In this document: positions 44,443 to 53,612 of the stretch, piece after piece
Layout: each line of letters begins with the position of its first letter
Position numbering within the stretch: the first letter of the stretch is position 1
Assembly: GCA_963821715.1 (NCBI GenBank)
Contig: CAWGET010000010.1
Span: forward strand, 124,001-188,000
DNA length: 64,000 bases
Direction of reading: 5' to 3'
Source: CAWGET01 sp963821715
Lineage (GTDB): Bacteria; Bacteroidota; Ignavibacteria; Ignavibacteriales; Melioribacteraceae
Notes under the pieces: generated by a model
What the model was told of the DNA's origin: nothing
The model's input: only the letters and a program-made list of their open reading frames with translations
Databases searched by the model: none
Translations under genes and position numbers: made by a program

Positions 44443-44841
44443 ATGAAAATTGCAATAGCTACAAACAACGGAGAAAACGTTACCGGACATTTAGGAAGGT
44501 GTCGTTCATTTTTAATTTACACTATTGAAAATAACGAAGTAAAAAACCGTGATTTACGTACTAACACTTTTACACATCACGGACAAGGAAATCATCAACC
44601 TGGTCAGCACGCACATGGCACACACGAACAACATGGTCATAGTCACGGCGCTTTAGTGGAAGGATTGAAAGATTGTGAAGCTGTTATCTTCCAATCAGGT
44701 GGATGGCGTGTAGTAAACGACCTTCAAAATGCAAATATAAAGCCGATTATGACTGACGAAAAAGTTGCCGACATAGCGGTAGAAAAATATATAGCCGGAA
44801 CATTGGTAGAGAAAAAAGATAACGTATGTAATCATCATTAA
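44443..44841 (+). CDS. NifX/NifB-type dinitrogenase iron-molybdenum cofactor family protein
   Basis: The 132-residue protein has the NifX/NafY-like fold: MKIAIATNNGENVTGHLGRC, then FLIYTIENNEVKNRDLRTN, then GLKDCEAVIFQSGGWRVVND, then TDEKVADIAVEKYIAGTLV. A histidine-rich segment (about residues 45-70, HHGQGNHQPGQHAHGTHEQH) could bind metal ions. Homologues outside nitrogen fixers have unknown, possibly metal-cluster-handling, roles. It is co-transcribed with DUF134 and followed by a terminator. Confidence 0.85.
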   Translation: MKIAIATNNGENVTGHLGRCRSFLIYTIENNEVKNRDLRTNTFTHHGQGNHQPGQHAHGTHEQHGHSHGALVEGLKDCEAVIFQSGGWRVVNDLQNANIKPIMTDEKVADIAVEKYIAGTLVEKKDNVCNHH

Positions 44842-44865
44842 TACAATAGAGTGAATAGGGCAAGG

Positions 44866-44890
44866 ACGGAGAGTAAAACTTTCCGTTTTT
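44866..44890 (+). terminator. Intrinsic terminator after the NifX-like gene
   Basis: ACGGAGAGT (44866-44874) pairs with ACTTTCCGT (44878-44886), a 9-bp stem with one G-U pair and a 3-base loop, followed by five T residues. It sits 25 bp after the NifX-like stop codon. Confidence 0.8.
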
Positions 44891-45085
44891 GCCGCTATCG
44901 CCTACAGTAGTAATTAAATAAATAATTCACTATTTTACAAAGCTAAATTAGTTTGAGTTTTATCTTTGCTGCGCATCCCTTCATTTAATTTCACCGCATT
45001 CGGCAAATCAGGGAAAACTTGGAAACTTTTTTGTTTTTAAGAGATATAAAGTCTCTGTTTACTTTTATTATAAATCAGGTTGGAA

Positions 45086-46909
45086 ATGGAATTTAGAAAC
45101 GATATACGAAACGTCGCGATAATAGCGCATGTCGATCATGGCAAAACAACACTTGTGGATTTTATGCTTAATCAGACCGGGGCTTTCAGGAAAAATCAGA
45201 ATATAGAAAACCGCGTGATGGATTCTAATGCATTGGAAAAAGAACGCGGAATAACAATACTCGCTAAAAATTTAAGCGTTCGATATAACGATGTTAAAAT
45301 AAATTTAATCGATACTCCGGGCCATGCCGATTTCGGCGGAGAAGTTGAACGAACATTGCGTATGGTGGATGGAGTTCTGCTTTTGGTAGACGCTGCAGAA
45401 GGGCCGTTGCCTCAAACAAAATTTGTGCTAAAAAAATCTCTTGATCTAGGACTTAAACCGATAGTTGTAATCAATAAAATTGACAGAAAAGATGCCAGAC
45501 CAAATGAAGTATTAAACGAAGTCTTCGACCTTTTTGTTGCTCTTGGAGCTTCAGAAGAACAGTTAGATTTTCCGTATGTATATGCAATAGCGAAACAGGG
45601 AATTGCAAAAAAAGAACTCGAGGAAGAGAGCGATAATCTGGTTCCGCTTTTTGATATAATTATTAACAATGTTCCCGGAGCGAAAGGAAATTTAGAAGAA
45701 CATTTCCAGATGCTTATTTCTGCAATTGATTATAACGACTATTTGGGCAGGATCGGAATCGGAAGAATCGAGAATGGGAAAGTGAAAGTCGGCGATAACA
45801 TATTGCTGATTACCAAGGAAGGCAAAAAGTCTAACTTCAAAATAACAAAGCTTTACGCTTTTGAAAAAATTGCAAGGGTTGAAGTTGACGAACTTTCTGC
45901 GGGTGATATCGGCGCCATTGCCGGATTGGAAGATGTCGATATCGGCGATACGATTACGAGTCCGCAAAAACCGGAGCAGCTCCCCTTTGTAGCGATTGAC
46001 GAACCAACCATAACAATGAATTTTATTGTAAACAATTCTCCTTTTGCCGGACTTGAAGGAAAATATGTTACAACTAGAAATTTGAGCGAAAGACTTTCAA
46101 AAGAATTAAAATCGAATGTTAGTCTGACGGTTGAAATTACGGATTCGCCGGATGCATTTAAAGTGAGCGGAAGAGGCGAACTTCATCTTGCAATCCTTGT
46201 GGAAAATATGCGGCGGGAGGGATATGAATTTCAGCTTAGTAAGCCCCAAGTAATTTTTAAAATGATAGACGATGTTTTATCGGAACCGGTTGAACATTTG
46301 ATAATCGATGTTCCTGAAGAATTTACGGGAGTAGTGATAGAGAAACTCGGAAAACGTAAAGCCGAGATGAAAAACATGCTTACTTTTAATGAAAATACGC
46401 GTATAGAATTTTTAATTCCGGCGAGAGGATTAATTGGTTACCGCGCGGAATTTATGACCGACACAAAAGGAACCGGGATTATTCATCACAATTTTCACAG
46501 TTACGAACCTTACAAAGGAGATATCGTCCACCGTCAACGAGGAGCGCTTGTTGCAATGGAACAAGGTGTAGCTTCGGGATACGCTATGTATAAACTTCAG
46601 GAAAGATCTACGTTCTTCGTCGAGACCGGAACGAAAGTTTATGAAGGAATGATAGTCGGTGAAAATTCCCGCAGCGTTGATATGCGCGTGAATGTTACCA
46701 AAACCAAGCAGCTTACAAATATGCGTGCGTCGGGCGCGGACGAGGCGATACGGCTGGAACCTCCTACAATCCTAACTCTTGAGCAAGCGATTGAGTGGAT
46801 TAACGATGATGAATTCGTAGAAGTAACTCCGCAAAGCATCAGAATGCGCAAAAAATATCTTACTGAGATGGATAAGAAGAACGCAAAACTGGCTGAACGT
46901 CAAAAGTAA
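45086..46909 (+). CDS. typA: Translational GTPase TypA/BipA
   Basis: TypA is a ribosome-associated GTPase that aids 50S assembly and growth under stress. The protein (about 607 residues from ATG 45086) has G1 AHVDHGKTTL, switch region GITILAKN, G3 DTPGHADFGGEVER, and G4 NKIDRKDA. The elongation-factor-like domains II, III and V follow (LIPARGLIGYRAEFMTDTKG), and the C-terminal TypA domain contains VTKTKQLTNMRASGADEAI. A TTG at 45080 in frame would add two residues; ATG 45086 has AGG at the right spacing. Confidence 0.96.
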   Translation: MEFRNDIRNVAIIAHVDHGKTTLVDFMLNQTGAFRKNQNIENRVMDSNALEKERGITILAKNLSVRYNDVKINLIDTPGHADFGGEVERTLRMVDGVLLLVDAAEGPLPQTKFVLKKSLDLGLKPIVVINKIDRKDARPNEVLNEVFDLFVALGASEEQLDFPYVYAIAKQGIAKKELEEESDNLVPLFDIIINNVPGAKGNLEEHFQMLISAIDYNDYLGRIGIGRIENGKVKVGDNILLITKEGKKSNFKITKLYAFEKIARVEVDELSAGDIGAIAGLEDVDIGDTITSPQKPEQLPFVAIDEPTITMNFIVNNSPFAGLEGKYVTTRNLSERLSKELKSNVSLTVEITDSPDAFKVSGRGELHLAILVENMRREGYEFQLSKPQVIFKMIDDVLSEPVEHLIIDVPEEFTGVVIEKLGKRKAEMKNMLTFNENTRIEFLIPARGLIGYRAEFMTDTKGTGIIHHNFHSYEPYKGDIVHRQRGALVAMEQGVASGYAMYKLQERSTFFVETGTKVYEGMIVGENSRSVDMRVNVTKTKQLTNMRASGADEAIRLEPPTILTLEQAIEWINDDEFVEVTPQSIRMRKKYLTEMDKKNAKLAERQK

Positions 46910-46976
46910 AATTAGCGCTTAATTTCCAGACAGGTTTTCCGATAATAGAGTAAATATTCTTAATCGAATTTCTATT

Positions 46977-47180
46977 ATGACGGAACCAACTCAGTTGCAA
47001 GATAAAACCAAATTGATGCTCTATCAAAGATTGGCATCCAATATGAAATTGTGCTCAAATTGCGAAACCGTATCATTTTTGGAAGATGAAATCTGCAGCG
47101 AATGCAATTCGGAGCATTTTTATATTGATGAAGAAAAACTTATTCAAAAAGCAATTGATATGTACGACGAAGATGAATAA
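46977..47180 (+). CDS. Small zinc-ribbon protein
   Basis: This 67-residue protein has a two-CxxC zinc ribbon (LCSNCETVSFLEDEICSEC). It has a helical tail rich in acidic residues (KLIQKAIDMYDEDE) and a short helical start. Zinc ribbons of this kind occur in translation, transcription or regulatory proteins. I do not recognise the family. It follows typA by 67 bp on the same strand. Confidence 0.6.
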   Translation: MTEPTQLQDKTKLMLYQRLASNMKLCSNCETVSFLEDEICSECNSEHFYIDEEKLIQKAIDMYDEDE

Positions 47181-47367
47181 TTTTCCATCTGAATTTGTAA
47201 ATTTGGAATTCATTTCAATTCATCAACTCTCTCAAAAGTTTTAACCCATAATCATAAAATAATACCGCAAATATGGTCTTTACTTAATCATTTTTGGTAA
47301 GAAAATATTTTCTTTCTATATTAAGTTAATTTTTAAGATTCATCAATATATTTTAATCGAGGAAATC

Positions 47368-47865
47368 ATGGCAAAAAATTCATCATTCGATATTGTTTCT
47401 GAAGTCGATCTTCAGGAAGTGGATAACGCGATAAATCAGGCTACTAAAGAGATTCATCAAAGATACGACCTGAAAGATTCGCATACGGAAATTGAATTAA
47501 ATAAAAAAGATAAGCTGATAAATATCAACACAAAAGACGATTACTCGCGGAAACAGTCGATCGATATTCTTCAAAGTAAATTTATAAAAAGAGGAATATC
47601 AATTAAAGCACTTCAGGTTGAAGAGCCGGAAGCGGCCGCAAACGGAAGACTGCGGCAAAAAGTTAATCTGCAAAGCGGAATTTCGAAAGATAACGCAAAG
47701 AAAATAACAAAGCTTATAAAGGATTTGAAGCTGAAAGTTTCGGCTCAGATTATGGACGAAAAAGTAAGAGTACAGGGAGCAAAAAAAGATGAGCTTCAAA
47801 CTGTTATCACCGAAGTAAAAAATGCTGACTTTGATTTCCCCGTTCAGTTTGTAAATTACCAGTAG
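47368..47865 (+). CDS. YajQ family nucleotide-binding protein
   Basis: The 165-residue protein is a complete YajQ member: SSFDIVSEVDLQEVDNAINQ, KDKLININTKDDYSRKQSID, RQKVNLQSGISKDNAKKITK and VQGAKKDELQTVITEVK. YajQ proteins bind nucleotides (ATP, GTP; one characterised member binds c-di-GMP) and have two ferredoxin-like folds. Function in most bacteria is unclear. A GAGGAAATC ribosome-binding site lies before the start. It is transcribed towards the sucrose cassette. Confidence 0.92.
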   Translation: MAKNSSFDIVSEVDLQEVDNAINQATKEIHQRYDLKDSHTEIELNKKDKLININTKDDYSRKQSIDILQSKFIKRGISIKALQVEEPEAAANGRLRQKVNLQSGISKDNAKKITKLIKDLKLKVSAQIMDEKVRVQGAKKDELQTVITEVKNADFDFPVQFVNYQ

Positions 47866-47925
47866 AAATTGAAAATACGTTCCACGGTATGTATCTATCC
47901 GAAGGCTGGAAGAATATATTAAGAA

Positions 47926-47960
47926 GAGTTTGATAGCTTCAAAATGAAACTATCAAACTC
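47926..47960. terminator. Bidirectional terminator between yajQ and the sucrose operon
   Basis: GAGTTTGATAG (47926-47936) and CTATCAAACTC (47950-47960) form a perfect 11-bp stem between two convergent stop codons. It would end transcription from the yajQ side and from the sucrose operon side. Confidence 0.75.
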
Positions 47961-47978
47961 AGAAACATAAAATTGAAA

Positions 47979-50369
47979 TTAAACTGAATTATGCTTTTCC
48001 AAAAGTTCTTTAGCTCTCGGTTTGAAGAGCATATGGTAAACAATATCGTTATACGCGGACAATCCCTTCATCGCAAAGTCAGTTGTATATTTCCAGAATC
48101 CGTATGTTTTTGCGAGCGACAATAATCGATCGGAATAAAGCTTCCAGTTGTATCTCTCATTTACTCGTTTAATAGCATTCTCGGAAATCTTTTTCCAATT
48201 CTCCGGATTGCTGTTAATATCTCTCACATATTTTAATATCACTTCTATACTTTCTTCATCGTTGGCAGGATTTATATGGAACCCGTTTTTCTTATCCTGA
48301 ATAATTTCCAACGGACCACCGTATTTTGTTGCGAGCACCGGAAGCCCCGTGATCATCGCTTCGAGTACCGTTAAACCAAAACCTTCGAAGAGCGCAGGCT
48401 GCACAAAAACTCCGCGATGATCCGCGATGATCCTGTACAATTCTCCAGCCTCATCTTTACGGAAGAGTTTACCGATCCATCTAATTTTTCCGTGAAGATT
48501 ATACTCATCTATCAACTGGTACATTTTATCGATCTCTTCAATTTCTTCGCGGTCTGTCGATTGCGAACGGTCAACTTTTCCCGCGACTAAAATTAAATTG
48601 CTCAACTCTTGAAGTTCAGGCGACATTCCGAACCATCTAACTAACGAAGTAATATTTTTCACTTTATCTAATCGCGCCATCGAAAAAATGGGTGTTAAAT
48701 TAGGATTGTCCAAAGTTCCCACCACTTCAGGGTCTTCTTTGTTCTCAAAAAGAAGTTCGCTGATGTGCCGCTGTACTTCCACAATCCGGTCTTCTTCCTC
48801 GTTGAACGGGAAATAAATATTTTCATTTACACCCGGAGAAACGATATTATATTTTGTATGCTGAAGATTTGTGCCATTCTCAACGCGGAAGAGGTCCGGC
48901 ATCGTAAAATGTTTATAGGATTCGTACTGCCCAATAGAATTTTCGGTGCCCGCGATTTCCTGGAAACTGGATGTGATCAAAAAGTTTGCCGAATTTATCG
49001 CCAAAAGATCGGCTGTGAACTGCAGTGAAAAATGATAATGATCTTCCATATGATTCCAGTACAAAGCGCTGTAGAGGTATTTACTTTTTTCCAAAGCGTG
49101 AGCAATACAGCACTGCGTTACTTTGAATTTTTTCGCGAGTAGATAAGAAACAAGATTTCCGTCCGAGTAATTCCCTAAAATAAGATCGGGTCTTCCACCA
49201 AATTCAGCCAGCAATTCGATATATGAATCATCGGCAAATTCCTCCAGATAAGGCCAAATCTCAAAACGTGAAATCCAATTGTCGGTAATTTTAGGATTGT
49301 GCGTTCGGAAAGGAACCCGGAGTATCCAGGAGTTTTGTGTACCATGCACTTTTTCCAACCGCTGATTGCAGGTTGTATTGCCCGCATTCGGAATAAGCCT
49401 GGAGAGAATAATTATTTTGGGAAGTATTTCGAGGCCCGCTTCTTGAAGAGATTCTGTCAATGCTTTTTCAAGAGCTTTTACCTGATCCAGGATGTAAACT
49501 ACTTGTCCTCCTGTATCCGGCATTCCGAGCACGCCTTCCTGCGCAAAATAACCATGTACAGAAATAATTGAAATGTTAAATATCATCGGAATTCTGCTGA
49601 TGAATTCTTTAAGATTAATATGATCCGGTGTATTCATCAAGCCTTCCAAAAGTTCAAGGCTGTCGCTGATCGTTTTTACATCTTTGCCGAGCCCTTTTTC
49701 AAATCCTAATTCCTGAAGAAGATGTTTAACTTTCTGATAAGAATCTTCCTCATCAAATTCATTCAGTTTTTTCAGTGCTTTATCAATATTTGTAAGAAGA
49801 TGATCGGGATTCATCAGCCGGTCGTTCAAAATAAGCTGCTCTGAATTATGTTTGTGCAGCCGGATAAAATCGAATATCTGATTCCGCCATTTAGTCGTAT
49901 CGTTTATCATCTGGCCGGATAAAAATCTGTTAAGATATTCCACACCCGACCCAATGCTTTTAATATCGCGAACACTCGGAGCCTCATCATAAAACGGTTT
50001 AAAGTCTAAAGTTAAAATATTATTCTGCGAGTCCGGATTAACAAAATACTCTTTAGCTTTCAGATATTTTTTTATGGAAAGTGTTTCGGCCGAAAAACCT
50101 TCCAGATTTATTATATAGAATTGTGAGTAACCGATTTTCTCTCTTATTTCAAGATAAATTGTGTAATTAACCACAATCGATTCCTGAATCAATTCGATCA
50201 TCTGGCAGACTTCCTCATTTTCTTCGGAAGTATTTTCGATATTATCGTTATAAATCTTTAACAGGTCGCCGGTAACCAATAGTTTTTTATCATTTTGCGC
50301 AACTCTGTTAAGGTAACTGAAAAATTCATTTTTATATCTTTCAACAAAATCTAAAAAAGCGCTCTTCAT
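47979..50369 (-). CDS. Sucrose synthase
   Basis: Sucrose synthase reversibly converts sucrose and NDP to fructose and NDP-glucose. The 796-residue length and layout match the family: an N-terminal regulatory region (about 1-270), then a GT-B domain with ISVHGYFAQEGVLGMPDTGG, HALEKSKYLYSALYW, FSMARLDKVKNITSLV (Arg/Lys) and EGFGLTVLEAM (EX7E). The plant-type QN motif is not present: the segment reads YNLHGKIRWIGKLFRK with Lys in place of the Gln. That fits the ADP preference reported for bacterial enzymes, as an inference. It starts 4 bp after the SPS stop codon. Confidence 0.93.
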   Translation of the reverse strand: MKSAFLDFVERYKNEFFSYLNRVAQNDKKLLVTGDLLKIYNDNIENTSEENEEVCQMIELIQESIVVNYTIYLEIREKIGYSQFYIINLEGFSAETLSIKKYLKAKEYFVNPDSQNNILTLDFKPFYDEAPSVRDIKSIGSGVEYLNRFLSGQMINDTTKWRNQIFDFIRLHKHNSEQLILNDRLMNPDHLLTNIDKALKKLNEFDEEDSYQKVKHLLQELGFEKGLGKDVKTISDSLELLEGLMNTPDHINLKEFISRIPMIFNISIISVHGYFAQEGVLGMPDTGGQVVYILDQVKALEKALTESLQEAGLEILPKIIILSRLIPNAGNTTCNQRLEKVHGTQNSWILRVPFRTHNPKITDNWISRFEIWPYLEEFADDSYIELLAEFGGRPDLILGNYSDGNLVSYLLAKKFKVTQCCIAHALEKSKYLYSALYWNHMEDHYHFSLQFTADLLAINSANFLITSSFQEIAGTENSIGQYESYKHFTMPDLFRVENGTNLQHTKYNIVSPGVNENIYFPFNEEEDRIVEVQRHISELLFENKEDPEVVGTLDNPNLTPIFSMARLDKVKNITSLVRWFGMSPELQELSNLILVAGKVDRSQSTDREEIEEIDKMYQLIDEYNLHGKIRWIGKLFRKDEAGELYRIIADHRGVFVQPALFEGFGLTVLEAMITGLPVLATKYGGPLEIIQDKKNGFHINPANDEESIEVILKYVRDINSNPENWKKISENAIKRVNERYNWKLYSDRLLSLAKTYGFWKYTTDFAMKGLSAYNDIVYHMLFKPRAKELLEKHNSV

Positions 50370-50373
50370 AAAA

Positions 50374-52548
50374 TCATCCCTCTAAAAAATTATAGTATTT
50401 TATTCCTTCAATTACTCCCGCAGCGTATTTTTCTTTGGCGAAGAAAATTTTACGCATGCCCTTCAATTTCTCCATCTCCTTACTGTAATTACCCACAACA
50501 ACTCCAAGCAGTTCTCCGCGGAGCATATCTTCATCGTTGCCTGAATCGCCCGCGACTAAAATGTTTTTGTAAGGAATATTCCACCGATAAGATAAATATC
50601 TTACTGCCAATCCTTTGCCCGCACGGTACGGTAGAATATCTAAAAATCTATCGTGACTGAAGATCAAATTTACTTTGATCTTATTTTTAATCAGATCTTC
50701 CTTAACCTCTTCAAGATTAAACTCGGCATCTTCTTTTAAATAATAGCTTGCCTTAAATTTACGCTGAGTTTCTTCTTCCTGATATTCCCATTCGTCATAT
50801 TTTTCTAAAATTTTTACAATTTTACTTCTGTTCCATGTTTGCGAAATATGAGCGTCCCAGCCGGTTGAATAAGTATATTCGTCTTCATCTTTGTAGTAGA
50901 TCTCCGAACCGACGGACGATATAATTAAATCGGGAAGGAGAAAATCATTTTCCTCTAATACCGCTTTTGCCGATTCGAGAGTTCTGCCGGTAGCAACTCC
51001 GAATCCTGTTTTGTCGTCAAGATTTTCAATCAGTTTCTTCAATTCCTTCAGCGATTTATCATCCCCCAAAACCGTATTATCGATATCGCAGATAATTAAT
51101 TTTTTATAATGAAGAAGTCGCTTTGCCGTTCTGATAAAAGTTTTTGGTTCGTTCTTTTTTTCTTCGAGAAGATCTTTCAGAACTGTGGTATAGGTTTCTG
51201 TGTGAGCGTCCCAGGAATAATATCTATAAACACTGGAAATTCCATTGCTCGAATATTTATTCCACAAAGAATCACTTTTAAGAATTTTATTTAGAGCCGC
51301 GGCAATATTTTTTGAATCAGAAACATCGACAAGAATTCCGTTTTTAAGATTCCCGAGAATATCTCTCGGTCCGCCGTCATCGGTAGCTACAACAGGCAAT
51401 CCGCTCGCGGCCGCTTCAATTAATGTTAAACCGAATGGTTCGGCAAAGGCAGAGTTAACAAAAACTCCGTGCGTTTCAGCGGCGAGACGGTAAAGTTCCG
51501 GAACTTCATACTCTACATCGTGTCTTTTTGGAATTGCCATTTTTCCGTAAAGATCATATTTATCCATTAAAATAAGCATCTCCGTAAGCACTTCTTTTTC
51601 AAGCTCCGGCATTTCCTGAATGTCTTTTCTAATCCCCGCAAAAATTGCGAGGTTAGCTTTGCTTTGTAATTCCTTATCTTCGCCGTAAGCTTCAATAAGT
51701 CCGGAAATATTTTTTCGTTTTTCGGGTCTGCACAAAGTAAAAATAATCGGTTTGTGCATATTCATAAAAAACTTCCAAAACTTTTCGCGCATCGAATTTC
51801 TTAGTTCCTGCGATTCTTCATCCCACTCCCGCTTCTCATTAAACGCATGAAATTTATCCAGGTCGATGCTCGGCGGTATCACAACAAAAATATCCTTTGT
51901 TGCGTTATCATATTGTTCCAGATATTGTTTTTTTATCTCTTGTTTTGTGCTGGTAATAATCCGGTCGGCATAAAAAATTGTGTTTTCTTCAGCGTTAATT
52001 CTTCTGGCAATATTATACTTTTTATTAATTTCCTCGTATTTCATATTGCTGCCGAGAAGATTATCGAGCTTGGACTTACCGAGCGAATGCCCCGTATGAA
52101 CAAGCGGAATTCCGAAAAATTTAGTAAGCTCAGTACACACAAATCCCGCATCAGCATAATGGCTATGTATAATATCAGGCAGCCGCTTCTGATTCTTAAT
52201 ATGCTTGATCGATTTATCTACGAACTCTTCTAGATGATCCCAAAGAAGTTCTTTCCTTATATATTTTCCGCCGCCAGCTCTAATTCTTATTATGCTCAGT
52301 TTATCGCTTATCTTCTCTTCTTTTTTAGAATAGTCATCCGAAACTTTTTTATCCTTTATCCATCGGGTTACTATTTCCACCCTTTCAACTTCTTTCCTGC
52401 TACTCAAATTTTTTGCGAGCTCGAGCACATACTTCGTCTGTCCGCCTGTGTCTGAATCTCTTCCAAGTTCAAGATTAGAACCACGAATAAGCCCGTGAAT
52501 ATTGTATAACTGTATGTAAAGCCCTTCGGGGCTTTTACTCTTAGTCAT
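50374..52548 (-). CDS. Sucrose-phosphate synthase with C-terminal phosphatase-like domain
   Basis: The enzyme makes sucrose 6-phosphate from NDP-glucose and fructose 6-phosphate. The N-terminal about 470 residues are the GT-B domain: IHGLIRGSNLELGRDSDTGG, VHTGHSLGKSKLDNLLG, CRPEKRKNISGLIEAYG and EPFGLTLIEAAASGLPVV. The C-terminal about 245 residues form a HAD domain of the sucrose-phosphatase type with ICDIDNTVLGDDKSL, GVATGRTLES and VLVAGDSGNDEDML. The aspartates of the HAD motifs are all present, so one polypeptide may both make and dephosphorylate sucrose 6-phosphate. The upstream kinase gene overlaps by 8 bp. Confidence 0.92.
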   Translation of the reverse strand: MTKSKSPEGLYIQLYNIHGLIRGSNLELGRDSDTGGQTKYVLELAKNLSSRKEVERVEIVTRWIKDKKVSDDYSKKEEKISDKLSIIRIRAGGGKYIRKELLWDHLEEFVDKSIKHIKNQKRLPDIIHSHYADAGFVCTELTKFFGIPLVHTGHSLGKSKLDNLLGSNMKYEEINKKYNIARRINAEENTIFYADRIITSTKQEIKKQYLEQYDNATKDIFVVIPPSIDLDKFHAFNEKREWDEESQELRNSMREKFWKFFMNMHKPIIFTLCRPEKRKNISGLIEAYGEDKELQSKANLAIFAGIRKDIQEMPELEKEVLTEMLILMDKYDLYGKMAIPKRHDVEYEVPELYRLAAETHGVFVNSAFAEPFGLTLIEAAASGLPVVATDDGGPRDILGNLKNGILVDVSDSKNIAAALNKILKSDSLWNKYSSNGISSVYRYYSWDAHTETYTTVLKDLLEEKKNEPKTFIRTAKRLLHYKKLIICDIDNTVLGDDKSLKELKKLIENLDDKTGFGVATGRTLESAKAVLEENDFLLPDLIISSVGSEIYYKDEDEYTYSTGWDAHISQTWNRSKIVKILEKYDEWEYQEEETQRKFKASYYLKEDAEFNLEEVKEDLIKNKIKVNLIFSHDRFLDILPYRAGKGLAVRYLSYRWNIPYKNILVAGDSGNDEDMLRGELLGVVVGNYSKEMEKLKGMRKIFFAKEKYAAGVIEGIKYYNFLEG

Positions 52549-53434
52549 TAATCAGCTCTCTGTATTTATTGTAAATAGACTCGTCTTTCGGCAATGCACC
52601 CTCCACTTTAACTATTTCCGATGCGAATTCCGAAGCTGTTTTGTTAATTTTTTCTATATCCCAACCTGCTAAATAACCTATGCATAAAATTGAAGAGAAA
52701 GAATCGCCCGCGCCTACAGTATCTACTACATCATGAACCGGAGAAGAATAGACGTTCATATCATCACGGTAGAAAATAGTAGATCCTTTATCTCCGGAAG
52801 TAATACATAAAAGATCGATAAAAAACTTTTCTTTTAATTTTTTCGCAACAGATTCAAGATCAAAATTTTGTTTGATGAAAAAGTTGTTCGCGATTTTCAG
52901 CTCGTCGATGTTTAGTTTTACAACGTCGCTGTTAATTAGAGAATCTTCAATTATTTTTTCGGAATAATAATTTTGTCTCAGGTTAATGTCGCAAAAATAT
53001 TTTGTGTCTCTTCCCCAGAATGATTGGATAGTGTTTCTCGATGTTTCACTTCTTTGCGCGAGAGTTCCGAAATAAATCAGGTCGGAATTATCCGCAAGAA
53101 ATTTAATTTCAGAATTTGTTTTAATATTATCCCATGCGGAGTTTTTTACGATCACAAAATCCGGAGTTTTATTCTCGTCGAGCAAAACCTTCACTATTCC
53201 CGTTCGCCGTTCATCATCAACTTGAATAAACTTTTGATCGATGTTTTCCTTTTTGAGAAAGCTTAGAATTTCCTTCCCATCATCGTCGCTTCCTATTCTC
53301 GAAACAAAATTCGCATCCCCTGTTATTTTATTGATATGATAAATAAAGTTAAACGGAGCGCCTCCCAGCTTTTTATAATCAGGATAAACGTCAAAAAGTA
53401 TTTCACCGATTGAAGTAATTTTTTTGTTTAGCAT
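52541..53434 (-). CDS. PfkB family fructokinase
   Basis: The 297-residue sugar kinase has the PfkB motifs GGAPFNFIYHINKITG (signature 1) and VDTVGAGDSFSSILC (anion hole and catalytic Asp). The N-terminal ITSIGEILFDVYPDYKKLGG resembles fructokinases. In this operon it would phosphorylate the fructose released by sucrose synthase to fructose 6-phosphate, which SPS uses. Substrate preference is inferred from context. It is the first gene of the cassette. Confidence 0.88.
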   Translation of the reverse strand: MLNKKITSIGEILFDVYPDYKKLGGAPFNFIYHINKITGDANFVSRIGSDDDGKEILSFLKKENIDQKFIQVDDERRTGIVKVLLDENKTPDFVIVKNSAWDNIKTNSEIKFLADNSDLIYFGTLAQRSETSRNTIQSFWGRDTKYFCDINLRQNYYSEKIIEDSLINSDVVKLNIDELKIANNFFIKQNFDLESVAKKLKEKFFIDLLCITSGDKGSTIFYRDDMNVYSSPVHDVVDTVGAGDSFSSILCIGYLAGWDIEKINKTASEFASEIVKVEGALPKDESIYNKYRELIND

Positions 53435-53547
53435 ACGATTGATTTGTAGTTTGATTAAATATTATACAAAAAAAGGGGACAATCTCAAAACTACAAGGTC
53501 GGGAAATTCTGTTAAATACTTTTAAGACTTGGTTTATAGAATAATGT

Positions 53548-53577
53548 GAACCGGGAAAATTAAAATTTCTCCGGCTC
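53548..53577 (-). terminator. Hairpin downstream of the DUF3078 gene
   Basis: On the minus strand GAGCCGG (53571-53577) pairs with CCGGTTC (53548-53554) with one G-U pair, and an inner AT-rich stem extends it. The position, 36 bp past the DUF3078 stop codon, suggests a terminator. No T tract follows. Confidence 0.45.
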
Positions 53578-53612
53578 AAATTTTCATTTGTATTTTTAAA
53601 ACTGTTTATAAC

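Noticed and set aside
44891..45085. Possible small RNA or tRNA between the NifX-like gene and typA
   Set aside because: No cloverleaf or other strong helix was seen; the region holds a terminator at its left end and the typA leader.
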